64,000 bases of DNA from CAG-826 sp964583155 (GTDB taxonomy: Bacteria > Bacillota_I > Bacilli_A > RFN20 > CAG-826): the NCBI GenBank assembly GCA_964583155.1, contig CAZOUY010000001.1:248001-312000 (forward strand). Reading direction: 5' to 3'. The notes below the pieces were generated by a model. That model was not told the origin of the DNA. It saw nothing but the letters and a program-made list of their open reading frames with translations, and searched no databases. Below are positions 51,602-60,035 of the stretch, piece by piece; the first letter of the stretch is position 1; each line of letters starts with the position of its first letter. The translations under genes and the position numbers were made by a program.

Positions 51602-54022
51602 CTAAAATACAATCTTTTCCAATTTCCAGATTTCTGTTGCATATTGCTCAATAGTGCGATCACTTGAGAAATAACCTGACATCGCAATATTGATCAAGCA
51701 TTTGCGGGCCCAATCCAAACGATCCTCGTACATAGTGCAGATCTTATCAAAGGCTTGTTCATATGCTTCAAAATCCTTTAAGATGAAGTATTCATCGTTT
51801 CGATACATAACTTCATCAAAAATCATCCGATATTTATCGTTATTGCCTTGCGACCAATAACCATTGACCAAGGAATCAATAACCTTCTTAACGCGCGGAT
51901 TGCTATTATATATATCCCACGGACGATAAGTCCCATTCCAGCGCAATTCCTCAATTTCATGATCCTTTAAGCCAAAAATGACGCAATTCTCATCCTTTAC
52001 CAAATTGGCAATTTCCACATTCGCACCATCAAGAGTGCCAAGCGTCAAAGCGCCATTCATCATAAACTTCATATTGGAGGTTCCGGAGGCCTCTTTACCC
52101 GCTGTTGAAATTTGCTCGGATATATCAGCGGCCGGGATGATCATTTCCGCTAATGAGACACCATAATTTTCCATGAAAATGACCTTCATGTATTTGCTGA
52201 TTTCCGGATCATGATTGATGACACGGGCGACATCTAAAATCAATTCAATAATCTTTTTGGCATAGGCATAGCTAGGAGCCGCCTTCGCGCCGAAAATAAA
52301 GGTATGAGGTGCTATCCGGAAATTAGGATCCTCTTTCATGCGCATATAAAGGCTCATAATATGAAACACGTTCAGCAATTGCCTTTTATAGGCATGAAGA
52401 CGTTTGATTTGGACATCAAAGATGGAATGTGAGTCAACCTCAATATCATAATGCTCCTTGATATAGCGCGCTAAGCGATCCTTATTTTCCTGTTTGATCT
52501 CCAAGAATTTCTTTTGTAATTTTTCGTCATCAGCATAGCCGGAAAGATCCCTTAAAAGCTCCGGCTTTAAAATCCATTTATCGCCGATTGTATCGCAAAC
52601 GACCTTCGCTAAACGCGGATTGGCGTATAAGAACCAACGACGGTGAGTTACACCATTGGTCTTATTATTGAATTTCTCGGGGAACAATTCATAAAAATCC
52701 TTGAAGGTCGATTCCTTTAAAATCTTGGTATGCAAAGCGGCTACTCCGTTAACGGAGAAGCAAGCATAGATAGCGAGATTCGTCATATGAATCATGCCCT
52801 CTTTTATGATGGAAACGTTGCGACGACGATCCTCCGAGAAACCGCGCGTATTCAAGAATAAATGGAAACGACGATTGATCTCTTCGATGATCATATAGCA
52901 ACGAGGAATGAGCTGTTGGACATAATGGACGGGCCATTTTTCTAAGGCCTCCGCCATGATCGTATGATTGGTATAGGCCATCGATTTTTGGACCTGAGCC
53001 CAGGCATCATCCCAGCCATAATGATATTCATCCATTAATAAACGCATCATTTCCGGAATCGCTAAGATCGGATGCGTATCGTTCAGTTGAAATACATATT
53101 TATCAGCAAAATTATCGAGAGTGCCATATTGACGAATATGCGAACGCATCGCACTTTGAAGACCGGCACTGACTAAAAAGTATTGCTGTCGTAAGCGCAG
53201 AATCTTACCATTTTCCGTCGAATCATCGGGATATAATCCATGGCATAATTCCCGTAGGGTCATCAAATAATCGGAAAATTTTTGGTGACGCGGCAAATTT
53301 TCGGAACTGGGCTCTGCACTCCAGAGTCTTAAGGTATTGGCGATGCGATTACGATAACCGATGACCGAGACATCATAAGGAACCGCTTTGACGCAAACCG
53401 CATCGACGGTTCTTGAGCGGACATTGCCATCATCATCTTGATAGGTTTCGGCATGGCCATAGAATTTGACTTCCACCGCATGTTTGGGTTTCTTTACTTC
53501 CCAAACGTTTCCATTCGCCAACCATTGATCGGGAACCTCAACCTGCTGACCATCGCTGATCTTTTGCTTAAAAAAGCCGTATTCATAGCGGATGCAATTC
53601 CCATTACCGGGATATCCTAAGGAAGCGATCGAATCAAGAAAACAGGCCGCCAAACGTCCTAAACCACCATTTCCCAATCCGGCATCCGATTCCGCCTCTT
53701 CAAATTCATGAATGTTGCATCCTAATTCAGCCAAACCTTCTTTAGCTAAATCATAGATGCCTAAGTTCATCATATTATTCACCAGAAGACGACCAATCAA
53801 AAACTCCATCGAGAAATAGATTAATTGACGTTTTTCCCCTTGCTTAATCGCGTCATTGGTCATACGCCAATCGGCACCAGCATAATCACGGACCATGCTT
53901 CCTAAAATATCAAAGCGTTCCGTAATATCGGAGCTTTGAATGTTATTGCCATATTTGGCCGCTAACCGATTTTCAAATTCCTTTTTAAAGGCTTCTTTAC
54001 TACCAAATAATTCATCGTACAT
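51602..54022 (-). CDS. glgP: Glycogen phosphorylase
   Basis: GT35 enzyme that removes glucose-1-phosphate from alpha-1,4-glucan ends. The 806-aa product is full length. The nucleotide/substrate region SDAGLGNGGLGRLAACFLDS is near 110, and the pyridoxal phosphate site EASGTSNMKFMMNG with its Lys is near 655. Further conserved pieces are VFQLNDTHPILAIPEMMRL and RLHAYKRQLLN. It follows glgB by 9 nt. With the branching enzyme it forms a turnover unit for stored glucan; glgC and glgA are not in the window. Confidence 0.97.
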   Translation of the reverse strand: MYDELFGSKEAFKKEFENRLAAKYGNNIQSSDITERFDILGSMVRDYAGADWRMTNDAIKQGEKRQLIYFSMEFLIGRLLVNNMMNLGIYDLAKEGLAELGCNIHEFEEAESDAGLGNGGLGRLAACFLDSIASLGYPGNGNCIRYEYGFFKQKISDGQQVEVPDQWLANGNVWEVKKPKHAVEVKFYGHAETYQDDDGNVRSRTVDAVCVKAVPYDVSVIGYRNRIANTLRLWSAEPSSENLPRHQKFSDYLMTLRELCHGLYPDDSTENGKILRLRQQYFLVSAGLQSAMRSHIRQYGTLDNFADKYVFQLNDTHPILAIPEMMRLLMDEYHYGWDDAWAQVQKSMAYTNHTIMAEALEKWPVHYVQQLIPRCYMIIEEINRRFHLFLNTRGFSEDRRRNVSIIKEGMIHMTNLAIYACFSVNGVAALHTKILKESTFKDFYELFPEKFNNKTNGVTHRRWFLYANPRLAKVVCDTIGDKWILKPELLRDLSGYADDEKLQKKFLEIKQENKDRLARYIKEHYDIEVDSHSIFDVQIKRLHAYKRQLLNVFHIMSLYMRMKEDPNFRIAPHTFIFGAKAAPSYAYAKKIIELILDVARVINHDPEISKYMKVIFMENYGVSLAEMIIPAADISEQISTAGKEASGTSNMKFMMNGALTLGTLDGANVEIANLVKDENCVIFGLKDHEIEELRWNGTYRPWDIYNSNPRVKKVIDSLVNGYWSQGNNDKYRMIFDEVMYRNDEYFILKDFEAYEQAFDKICTMYEDRLDWARKCLINIAMSGYFSSDRTIEQYATEIWKLEKIVF

Positions 54023-54031
54023 CTGTTTTTC

Positions 54032-55870
54032 CTACTTTCTTGTTTTTCTTTTTAAAATTAAAGCCGCAAAGCTGGCTAATTTTATCGTCAATTTATATGG
54101 GTGATTCTCTGGTCCATACTCGCATGTCGTTAAAGGCGCGCCATTATATTGGTTATATCCACTATAGACATCCTTATCCGAATTAAAGATTTCAACGTAT
54201 GTTCCCTTTGCTTCGACACCGATATCATAATGCTCATAATAATTCGGTGTCATATTGAAAACAAACACCAGAACATCCCGACCATAGCTTCTTTCGAAGG
54301 CAAAGACACTTTGATCGGAGTTATCGACCATCAACCACCGAAAGTGTACCCCATTATATTCTTCCATATGCATCGCTTTTTCATGAGCGTAAATGAGGTT
54401 TAAATCGCGGATTAGGCGGGCCATCGAGTCATGAATGGGAAAGCTTTTTAATTCCCAAGGTAAGGATTTATTCTCATTCCATTCATCAAAGGTCGCAAGC
54501 TCATTTCCCATAAAATTCAATATTTTACCGGGATGCGCCCATTGATATGTATATAAATTCCGAAGCTGCATAAACTTCTGGTTATAATCGCCCCACAATT
54601 TGTTGATCAGAGTTCCTTTTCCATGCACTACTTCATCATGCGATAGCGGTAAAAGGAAGTTCTCCGAATAAAAATAAGCCATCGAAAAGGTGATGAGATT
54701 ATGGTGATATTTGCGATAGATGGGATCCAATCCATAATATTTAAGAGTATCATTCATCCACCCTAAATCCCATTTGTAATCGAAGCCCAAGCCGCCATAT
54801 TCTAAGGGCTTGGTCACCCCCTGATATGCCGAAGAATCTTCGGCGATGATCATCAATTCGGGATGTGCGATATGGAGCTTACCATTGAGTCTTTTAATGA
54901 ATTCGATAGCCCCACTATTTTCACCCTTCGAGGTATCGCCATGCCAATAGATGATATTGCTGACCGCATCAAGACGAACGCCATCAAAATGATAGTAGGT
55001 GACAAAATAATTGATGGCGGACATCAAAAAGGAACGAACGGGATCTTTTCCTAGATCAAACATAGCGCTTCCCCATTGAGAATAGGTATTTCCGCGCGAA
55101 GAGTATTCATACATCCGCGTGCCATCAAATTGCAATAAAGCGTATTTATCGATGGCGAAATGCACTAAAACAAAATCGAGAATCACCCCAATCCCCGCTT
55201 GATGCAAGCGATCAACAAAGGACATGAGCTGCATCGGATTGCCATAGCGAGAATCCACCGAATAAAATCCGGTCGCTTGGTATCCCCATGATCCATCAAA
55301 TGGGTATTGGCTAATGGGCATGATTTCGACATGGGTGAAGCCATGCTCATGCAGATAAGGAATCAAATAATCGGCGATTTCTTCATAGGAGAGATATCTT
55401 CCATCCGTCTTTCCTTTCCATGATCCTAAATGAACCTCGTAGATGCTCATCGGTCGATCGAAATTACGGTTATGCTCCCGCATATGCTTTTGATCATGCC
55501 AAATAAAATTTTCATAATTGAAAAGCCGTGAGCAGGTTCCGGGACGTAATTCGCTATAAAAGGCATAGGGATCCGCTTTATCAACATACTTTCCTTTGGC
55601 ATTCCGGAAATGGAATTTATATGATTGATAATTTTGAAGGCCGGGTATAAAGGTTTCATAAACTCCACCATCATCGACTTTCATCATCTTATGGGCACCA
55701 ACATCCCAATTATTCCACTCACCTATCACCGATACATCGCTCGCTTGCGGAGCGTAAAGACGAAAGACAACTCCCTCCGTGCCATCGCGATTTTCAAAGT
55801 GAGCCCCAAAATAGCGATATGCATCGATCGTTTGACCAAAGTAGAAGTCATATAAGAGACCATAGGCCAT
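54032..55870 (-). CDS. glgB: 1,4-alpha-glucan branching enzyme
   Basis: GH13 enzyme that makes alpha-1,6 branches in glycogen. The 612-aa product has an N-terminal CBM48 (about 15-115), the barrel with GVRLDAVSNIIYW (nucleophile Asp), IIAEDSSAYQG (acid Glu) and LPLSHDEVVHGKGTL, and a C-terminal beta domain. AGAAGGAGGGTTTATT precedes the ATG. It opens the operon with glgP and the M42 gene. A 9-bp inverted repeat covers its promoter, so a repressor is likely. Confidence 0.97.
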   Translation of the reverse strand: MAYGLLYDFYFGQTIDAYRYFGAHFENRDGTEGVVFRLYAPQASDVSVIGEWNNWDVGAHKMMKVDDGGVYETFIPGLQNYQSYKFHFRNAKGKYVDKADPYAFYSELRPGTCSRLFNYENFIWHDQKHMREHNRNFDRPMSIYEVHLGSWKGKTDGRYLSYEEIADYLIPYLHEHGFTHVEIMPISQYPFDGSWGYQATGFYSVDSRYGNPMQLMSFVDRLHQAGIGVILDFVLVHFAIDKYALLQFDGTRMYEYSSRGNTYSQWGSAMFDLGKDPVRSFLMSAINYFVTYYHFDGVRLDAVSNIIYWHGDTSKGENSGAIEFIKRLNGKLHIAHPELMIIAEDSSAYQGVTKPLEYGGLGFDYKWDLGWMNDTLKYYGLDPIYRKYHHNLITFSMAYFYSENFLLPLSHDEVVHGKGTLINKLWGDYNQKFMQLRNLYTYQWAHPGKILNFMGNELATFDEWNENKSLPWELKSFPIHDSMARLIRDLNLIYAHEKAMHMEEYNGVHFRWLMVDNSDQSVFAFERSYGRDVLVFVFNMTPNYYEHYDIGVEAKGTYVEIFNSDKDVYSGYNQYNGAPLTTCEYGPENHPYKLTIKLASFAALILKRKTRK

Positions 55871-55895
55871 AATAAACCCTCCTTCTAGGTTCAGC

Positions 55896-55927
55896 TTTCC
55901 GTTTTTATTATATACTAGAAACGGAAA
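55896..55927 (-). promoter_or_regulatory. glgB promoter region with inverted repeat
   Basis: TTTCCGTTT (55896-55904) and AAACGGAAA (55919-55927) are perfect 9-bp inverted arms with a 14-bp spacer that holds the -10 TATAAT (complement 55907-55912). The start would be near 55900, inside one arm. This is the layout of a repressor operator. I do not recognise the binding protein. Confidence 0.6.
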
Positions 55928-56009
55928 TCATAAAAGAAAAATAATTGTCCACTTTTGATAGCTCCTTTCATATTTATATGAAAATTCTGCTTTGAGCGTT
56001 GTTGTCCTC

Positions 56010-56038
56010 TTTACTTTTAAACCAGTAACCGATATAAT
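56010..56038 (+). promoter_or_regulatory. Promoter of ackA-nrnA
   Basis: TTTACT (56010-56015) and TATAAT (56033-56038) are exactly 17 bp apart, about 26 nt before the ackA ATG. Confidence 0.72.
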
Positions 56039-56063
56039 TTTAAAGAATGTATGGAGGTAAAAT

Positions 56064-57263
56064 ATGTCAACTAAAATCATGGCAGTTAATGCCGGAAGTT
56101 CATCTTTAAAATTTAAACTATACGATATGCCGAGTGAAACCGTGATCTGTAAAGGAATTGCGGATCGCATCGGCCATGATGATGGAATCTTTGAAATTGA
56201 ATCCGCTAATGGTTATAAGAAAATCGAAGTTCCCATTCTCGATCATGCTTGTGCTGTGCAACTTGTAATCGATAACCTATTAAGCGAAAAAATCATTGAG
56301 TCACTGACCGAGATCGGTGGTATCGGCCATCGAATCGTTCAAGGTGGATCGTACTTTAGTGATTCAGCCGTTTTAGACGCGGATACAGAGGCTAAAATCG
56401 AATCGCTTATTCCGTTAGCCCCGCTTCATAATGAGGCTCATTTAATCGGATTCCGCGCTTTTAAAAAGGTGCTACCACAAACCGGAAATGTCGCCGTTTT
56501 TGATACCGCATTCCATCAAACGATGGCGCCTGTCGATTATTTATATCCTATTCCCTACGAGTTCTATGAGAAATATGGCATCCGCCGTTATGGTGCTCAT
56601 GGAACCTCGCACAATTATTTGGCGATTAAGGCGCAAAAATATCTCGAAGAGGGCTCTTTAAACCGCATTATCACCTGCCATTTGGGAAGCGGAGCTTCGT
56701 TATGCGCTATTAAGGATGGCAAATGTGTAGCCACATCGATGGGTCTTACTCCTCTTGGTGGTGTGATGATGGGCACGCGTTGTGGCGATATCGATCCATC
56801 GGTCATGTCCTTTGCTTGCCAATGCACCGGTAAAAGTGTCGAAGAAATGTACCAAATTTTTAACAAAAAATCCGGCCTTTTAGGTATTTCTAATGTCTCA
56901 AATGATACGCGCGATATCCTTACGGCTATCGAAGAGGGCAATGAGCACGCCTATTTAGCTAACGAGATGTTCATTCGTCGCGTTTTGGATTTCATCGGAC
57001 AATATTATGTCCGTCTTGGTGGCTGCGATGTATTGGTTTTCTCAGCGGGTATTGGCGAAAATGTCGGCTACTATCGCGAACGAATTTGCGACCAATTAAA
57101 GGATTCCTTGGGTATTGAGATCGATAAGGAATTAAACGCTCCTTTGCGAAAGCAAGAAAAGATTATTTCCACTTCCAAAAGCAAGGTGAAGGTCGTTGTT
57201 ATCCCGACCGATGAAGAAGTGATGATCGCTCGTGACACCATGCGTCTATTAAAGCTATCGTAA
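56064..57263 (+). CDS. ackA: Acetate kinase
   Basis: AckA makes ATP and acetate from acetyl phosphate in fermentation. The 399-aa product has NAGSSSLKFKLY at the N-terminus, HLGSGASLCAI near 210, TPLGGVMMGTRCGDIDP near 233 and FSAGIGEN near 325. These are the phosphate, substrate and adenosine sites. GGAGGTAAAAT precedes the ATG. pta is not in the window. It is followed by nrnA after 11 nt. Confidence 0.98.
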   Translation: MSTKIMAVNAGSSSLKFKLYDMPSETVICKGIADRIGHDDGIFEIESANGYKKIEVPILDHACAVQLVIDNLLSEKIIESLTEIGGIGHRIVQGGSYFSDSAVLDADTEAKIESLIPLAPLHNEAHLIGFRAFKKVLPQTGNVAVFDTAFHQTMAPVDYLYPIPYEFYEKYGIRRYGAHGTSHNYLAIKAQKYLEEGSLNRIITCHLGSGASLCAIKDGKCVATSMGLTPLGGVMMGTRCGDIDPSVMSFACQCTGKSVEEMYQIFNKKSGLLGISNVSNDTRDILTAIEEGNEHAYLANEMFIRRVLDFIGQYYVRLGGCDVLVFSAGIGENVGYYRERICDQLKDSLGIEIDKELNAPLRKQEKIISTSKSKVKVVVIPTDEEVMIARDTMRLLKLS

Positions 57264-57274
57264 TGAGGTTGATT

Positions 57275-58276
57275 ATGGATAAAAAATTATTAAAAGAAAC
57301 GACAAAGCCCTATCAAGAATCATTTAAAACGGTCTTAAAAAAGATCAAAGAATACGACAGAATAGTTATTTTTCGTCACCAAGTTCCGGACTTCGACGCT
57401 TTAGGAACTCAACTCGGTCTATTTACATGGATCACGGACAACTTTCCTACGAAGGATGTTCATGTTGTCGGAGAAGATCATGTTGTCTTTACACCTCGTC
57501 TTTATCCGCCGATGGAAATCCTTCCTGATGAGTTTTTCGAACAAAAGTTTTTGGCGATCGTTGTCGATACCGCTGATACGAGAAGAATTTCCGATGATCG
57601 TTATCAAAAGGGTGATTATTTGATCAAGATCGATCACCATCCTAATCGTGAGCCCTTTGGCGATATCAATATCGTTGCCGAAGAATTGGCGGCCGCATCG
57701 GAATTGGTGAGCAATATGCTTTTTACCTTTCCATCCAAGTATGTTGTCAGCAAGAAATGCGCTCAATATTTATATAGCGCTTTAGTCGGCGATTCGGGGC
57801 GATTCATGTTTAATTCAACGACCGCTCATACTTTTGAAATCGCCAAGCTCTTGATCAATACCGGCATCGATCTTTCCAAAGATGTCTATCAAAAGATGTA
57901 TCAAAAGAATATTCAGGATTTGCGGGTTACGGCCTATGTTTTGACTCATTTTAGTGTTTCTCCGCATGGCGTGGCCTATTATGTTTTGAATGAAGAAATT
58001 CAAAAAGAGCTGCAAATTACTTTCGAACGCGGAAAAGAAAATATCAATCAATTTGCCAATATTCAAGGCATCGAGATATGGTGCTCGATCACGGAGGATC
58101 GTGCTCATAATCGTTGGAAGGTGTCGATTCGAAGTAAAGGTATCGCAATCAATGGTGTCGCCAGTAAATATAAAGGTGGTGGCCATGATCAAGCTTCGGG
58201 AGCGGAAATTGCGACTCTCGATGAGTTACCTCACCTGATCGATGATCTGGATGAATTAATCAAAAGCAATCAATAA
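57275..58276 (+). CDS. nrnA: DHH-family phosphoesterase NrnA
   Basis: NrnA degrades very short RNA (nanoRNA) and dephosphorylates pAp or breaks linear dinucleotides. I start it at 57275 (MDKKLLKETTKPYQ), with GAGGT 6 nt upstream; 333 aa. The DHH domain has RHQVPDFDALGTQLGL, VVDTADTRRISD and IDHHPNREPFGD; the DHHA1 part ends with KGGGHDQASGAEI. In Bacillus nrnA (ytqI) also lies near dnaE, as here. The order is interrupted by the insertion sequence in its terminator. Confidence 0.94.
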   Translation: MDKKLLKETTKPYQESFKTVLKKIKEYDRIVIFRHQVPDFDALGTQLGLFTWITDNFPTKDVHVVGEDHVVFTPRLYPPMEILPDEFFEQKFLAIVVDTADTRRISDDRYQKGDYLIKIDHHPNREPFGDINIVAEELAAASELVSNMLFTFPSKYVVSKKCAQYLYSALVGDSGRFMFNSTTAHTFEIAKLLINTGIDLSKDVYQKMYQKNIQDLRVTAYVLTHFSVSPHGVAYYVLNEEIQKELQITFERGKENINQFANIQGIEIWCSITEDRAHNRWKVSIRSKGIAINGVASKYKGGGHDQASGAEIATLDELPHLIDDLDELIKSNQ

Positions 58277-58281
58277 AATGC

Positions 58282-58306
58282 AAGCTGCCAGAAGGCAGCT
58301 TTTTTT
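58282..58306 (+). terminator. Terminator of ackA-nrnA
   Basis: AAGCTGCC and GGCAGCTT with loop AGAA, then seven T. The insertion sequence begins right at the end of the T-run and left the terminator whole. Confidence 0.88.
58293..58306 (+). repeat. Target duplication, left copy
   Basis: AGGCAGCTTTTTTT, identical over 14 bp to 59942-59955 and directly touching the outer end of the element. It is the 3' arm and T-run of the nrnA terminator. Confidence 0.75.
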
Positions 58307-58342
58307 CGCCAACTGACAGACTAAATGCAGTAAAATAGAAAA
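58307..58342 (+). repeat. Left terminal inverted repeat of the insertion sequence
   Basis: About 36 bp, matching the complement of 59904-59941 with three substitutions and a 2-nt gap. The outermost CGC belongs to the repeat if the 14-bp target duplication is accepted. Confidence 0.85.
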
Positions 58343-58509
58343 AAAAGAAAAATGACAGACTAAATGCAGTTTTTGAGGGTTTGAAAACTGCATTTGGTAT
58401 TGAAGAAAAGATGAATAAAGGCAAATAGTATGGTCAAATATCTAGATTAAGGCATGACGAAAAGAAACTGCCAAATGCAGTTTGTCAGACTAAATGCAGT
58501 TTTTAATAA

Positions 58510-59811
58510 CTAATGAATTGGTTTTAACTTCACATCCTTTCCATCAATATGCCTGATGTGTAAGGCATCTAATAAATTTATACCGAAGATCTCCAAAAAA
58601 AGTTCATAAGGAGTTCTGTCATCAATAGATGAAAGAAATCTAGAATTCAAATGAGAAGCAATTTCAAACAAATCATCTTGAGAATAATCATCTAATAAAG
58701 CATGTTTATGGAAAATAACTCTCAATTGACCATTGAAATTTTCGACATGAGACTTTTGATTGCTTTCACCGGGATTACAAAAGAATATTTTTGTTCTAAG
58801 CTCACCATTTTCATCAAATTCAAGAGAATTGAAATCATCGAAAACAATATCACGATCAGTTAAGATAGCAGGGAATAGTTTTCTAAAGTTATTGATACCG
58901 ATTTGATGTTGAATCTCATTGAATAAATTAGAAATCTTTTCTTGTGTTTTATTTTCAACCACATAAAGAAGTGAGAAGGATAAATGAGGCATAGTCAAAA
59001 CAAGGATTTCTTTAGAGGATTTCTTAGGGGCACCAAGGAAATCCATTTGGAAATAATACGTAATATTATTCTTAAAACGAAAAATGAGCCAATCTGAATA
59101 TAAGTGTCCTATTCTATCAATTCTAGGATCGTGATTATATTCATATTTTGGCTTCATTTTTCTTTTTTTCAGAGATACTTGACGAGGCAAGTGATGTAAT
59201 CTAGTCGTATAAATGCCTTTTTCAATTCTTCGATATAGAGTTTTTTCGCTGCATCTAAGTTCATCATGATGAACAATTAAAGCATGATGAACAGATTGAC
59301 CTTTATGGATAATTGCATCCTTTAAAATCGCATCCTGCTTTTGATACTCATCTATTGTTAAATTCGCTCCTTCTCTTGTAATTACTAATCGTTGTCTAGC
59401 ATGCAAATCCGCTTGATCGGGATAATATAGGAATTGTGCAAGAGGACAATAGCTTTGCCTAATACAATTGTTGCAAACAAATGGGAATCTTGTTGTCTTG
59501 TTACATTGAAATTCTTGAAATTTCCTGCATGATTTCATTCTTTTACATCCTTTACATCTTTGACCACATATAAGAGAATCGCATAGTTTTTTTAAAGTAC
59601 AAGTCCTTTGATGAATACAAATAGAACATAATGTTTCATCCACTGATGCTTCCTTCATTTGGATACGATTCCTTTTAACTTCTCGCGATATGGATGTTGG
59701 ATCCATACCTAAAATAACCGCAATGTCTTTAGCAGTTCGTTCTTTGGCAATTAATCTTGCAAGAATCGCTCTTTTTTCAAGGTTGAATTGCCTTCCTAAG
59801 TTTTTACCCAT
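58510..59811 (-). CDS. IS30-family transposase
   Basis: A DDE transposase of 433 aa. The N-terminal helix-turn-helix (RLIAKERTAKDIAVILG, TSISREVKRNRI, about 20-50) fits IS30. A Cys-rich insert with 12 cysteines follows at 62-122 (CSICIHQRTC, CGQRCKGCK, CNNCIRQSYC), likely zinc-binding, and makes it longer than classic IS30 transposases. The catalytic core has Asp257 (YYFQMDFLG), Asp319 (AILTDRDIVF) and Glu357 (SHVENFNGQLRVIF). It starts behind AAAGGAGG, which can be sealed by an upstream complement (59875-59884) in long transcripts. No frameshift or stop breaks the gene. Confidence 0.93.
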   Translation of the reverse strand: MGKNLGRQFNLEKRAILARLIAKERTAKDIAVILGMDPTSISREVKRNRIQMKEASVDETLCSICIHQRTCTLKKLCDSLICGQRCKGCKRMKSCRKFQEFQCNKTTRFPFVCNNCIRQSYCPLAQFLYYPDQADLHARQRLVITREGANLTIDEYQKQDAILKDAIIHKGQSVHHALIVHHDELRCSEKTLYRRIEKGIYTTRLHHLPRQVSLKKRKMKPKYEYNHDPRIDRIGHLYSDWLIFRFKNNITYYFQMDFLGAPKKSSKEILVLTMPHLSFSLLYVVENKTQEKISNLFNEIQHQIGINNFRKLFPAILTDRDIVFDDFNSLEFDENGELRTKIFFCNPGESNQKSHVENFNGQLRVIFHKHALLDDYSQDDLFEIASHLNSRFLSSIDDRTPYELFLEIFGINLLDALHIRHIDGKDVKLKPIH

Positions 59812-59822
59812 ATAATTAAATT

Positions 59823-59891
59823 ACCTCCTTTGGGTTAGGTTTTTGTTCTTGTGTAGAACACAATTATCTTACTACAAAGGAGGTTTGTCAG
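59823..59891 (-). promoter_or_regulatory. Transposase promoter and ribosome-site-occluding hairpin
   Basis: On the minus strand CTGACA (59886-59891) and GATAAT (59863-59868) are 17 bp apart, so transcripts start near 59856. ACCTCCTTTG (complement at 59875-59884) in the promoter spacer is a perfect 10-bp complement of the CAAAGGAGGT (59823-59832) that holds the transposase ribosome site. An inner hairpin (59849-59863) helps close the loop. Only transcripts from outside carry both arms. Confidence 0.75.
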
Positions 59892-59903
59892 ACTAAATGC
59901 ATC

Positions 59904-59941
59904 TTTTCTATTTTAAACTGCATTTAGTTTGTCACTTTGCG
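59904..59941 (-). repeat. Right terminal inverted repeat of the insertion sequence
   Basis: Complement of the left end at 58307-58342 as described there; it is two bases longer. Confidence 0.85.
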
Positions 59942-59955
59942 AGGCAGCTTTTTTT
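59942..59955 (+). repeat. Target duplication, right copy
   Basis: AGGCAGCTTTTTTT, the partner of 58293-58306. One further T and AAATAAAGC follow, which would be the sequence after the original terminator. Confidence 0.75.
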
Positions 59956-59968
59956 TAAATAAAGCTTA

Positions 59969-60016
59969 ATATGAAGAAATTATTTTCTTCATATGGGGCG
60001 TTTGGCGTGATAGAAT
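59969..60016 (+). promoter_or_regulatory. Hairpin and promoter before dnaE
   Basis: ATATGAAGAAA and TTTCTTCATAT form a perfect 11-bp inverted repeat with a 4-nt centre (59969-59994). TTCATA (59988-59993), inside its right arm, and TAGAAT (60011-60016) are 17 bp apart with TG at the extended -10. The repeat could be an operator over the -35 or simply a fold. Confidence 0.5.
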
Positions 60017-60035
60017 AAGAAAAGAGGTGTCAATC

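Larger units (their letters stand above)
58307..59941 (-). mobile_element. IS30-family insertion sequence (complete, about 1.6 kb)
   Basis: One transposase gene lies between imperfect inverted ends. The left end reads CGCCAACTGACAGACTAAAT, the right end in complement CGCAAAGTGACAAACTAAAT; both continue with GCAG and, after a 2-nt length difference, AAAATAGAAAA. Extra copies of the TGNCAGACTAAATGCA motif lie at 58353, 58483 and 59886, probably transposase-binding sites. A 13-bp inverted pair (AAACTGCATTTGG at 58385, CCAAATGCAGTTT at 58471) lies between them. It is flanked by 14-bp direct repeats. The gene is intact, so the element may be active. Confidence 0.92.

Noticed and set aside
58314..59934. 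Element ends taken at TGACA instead of CGC
   Set aside because: With the inner ends the flanks do not match directly; taking in seven more bases on each side, similar in both ends, gives touching 14-bp repeats. The inner limits remain possible.
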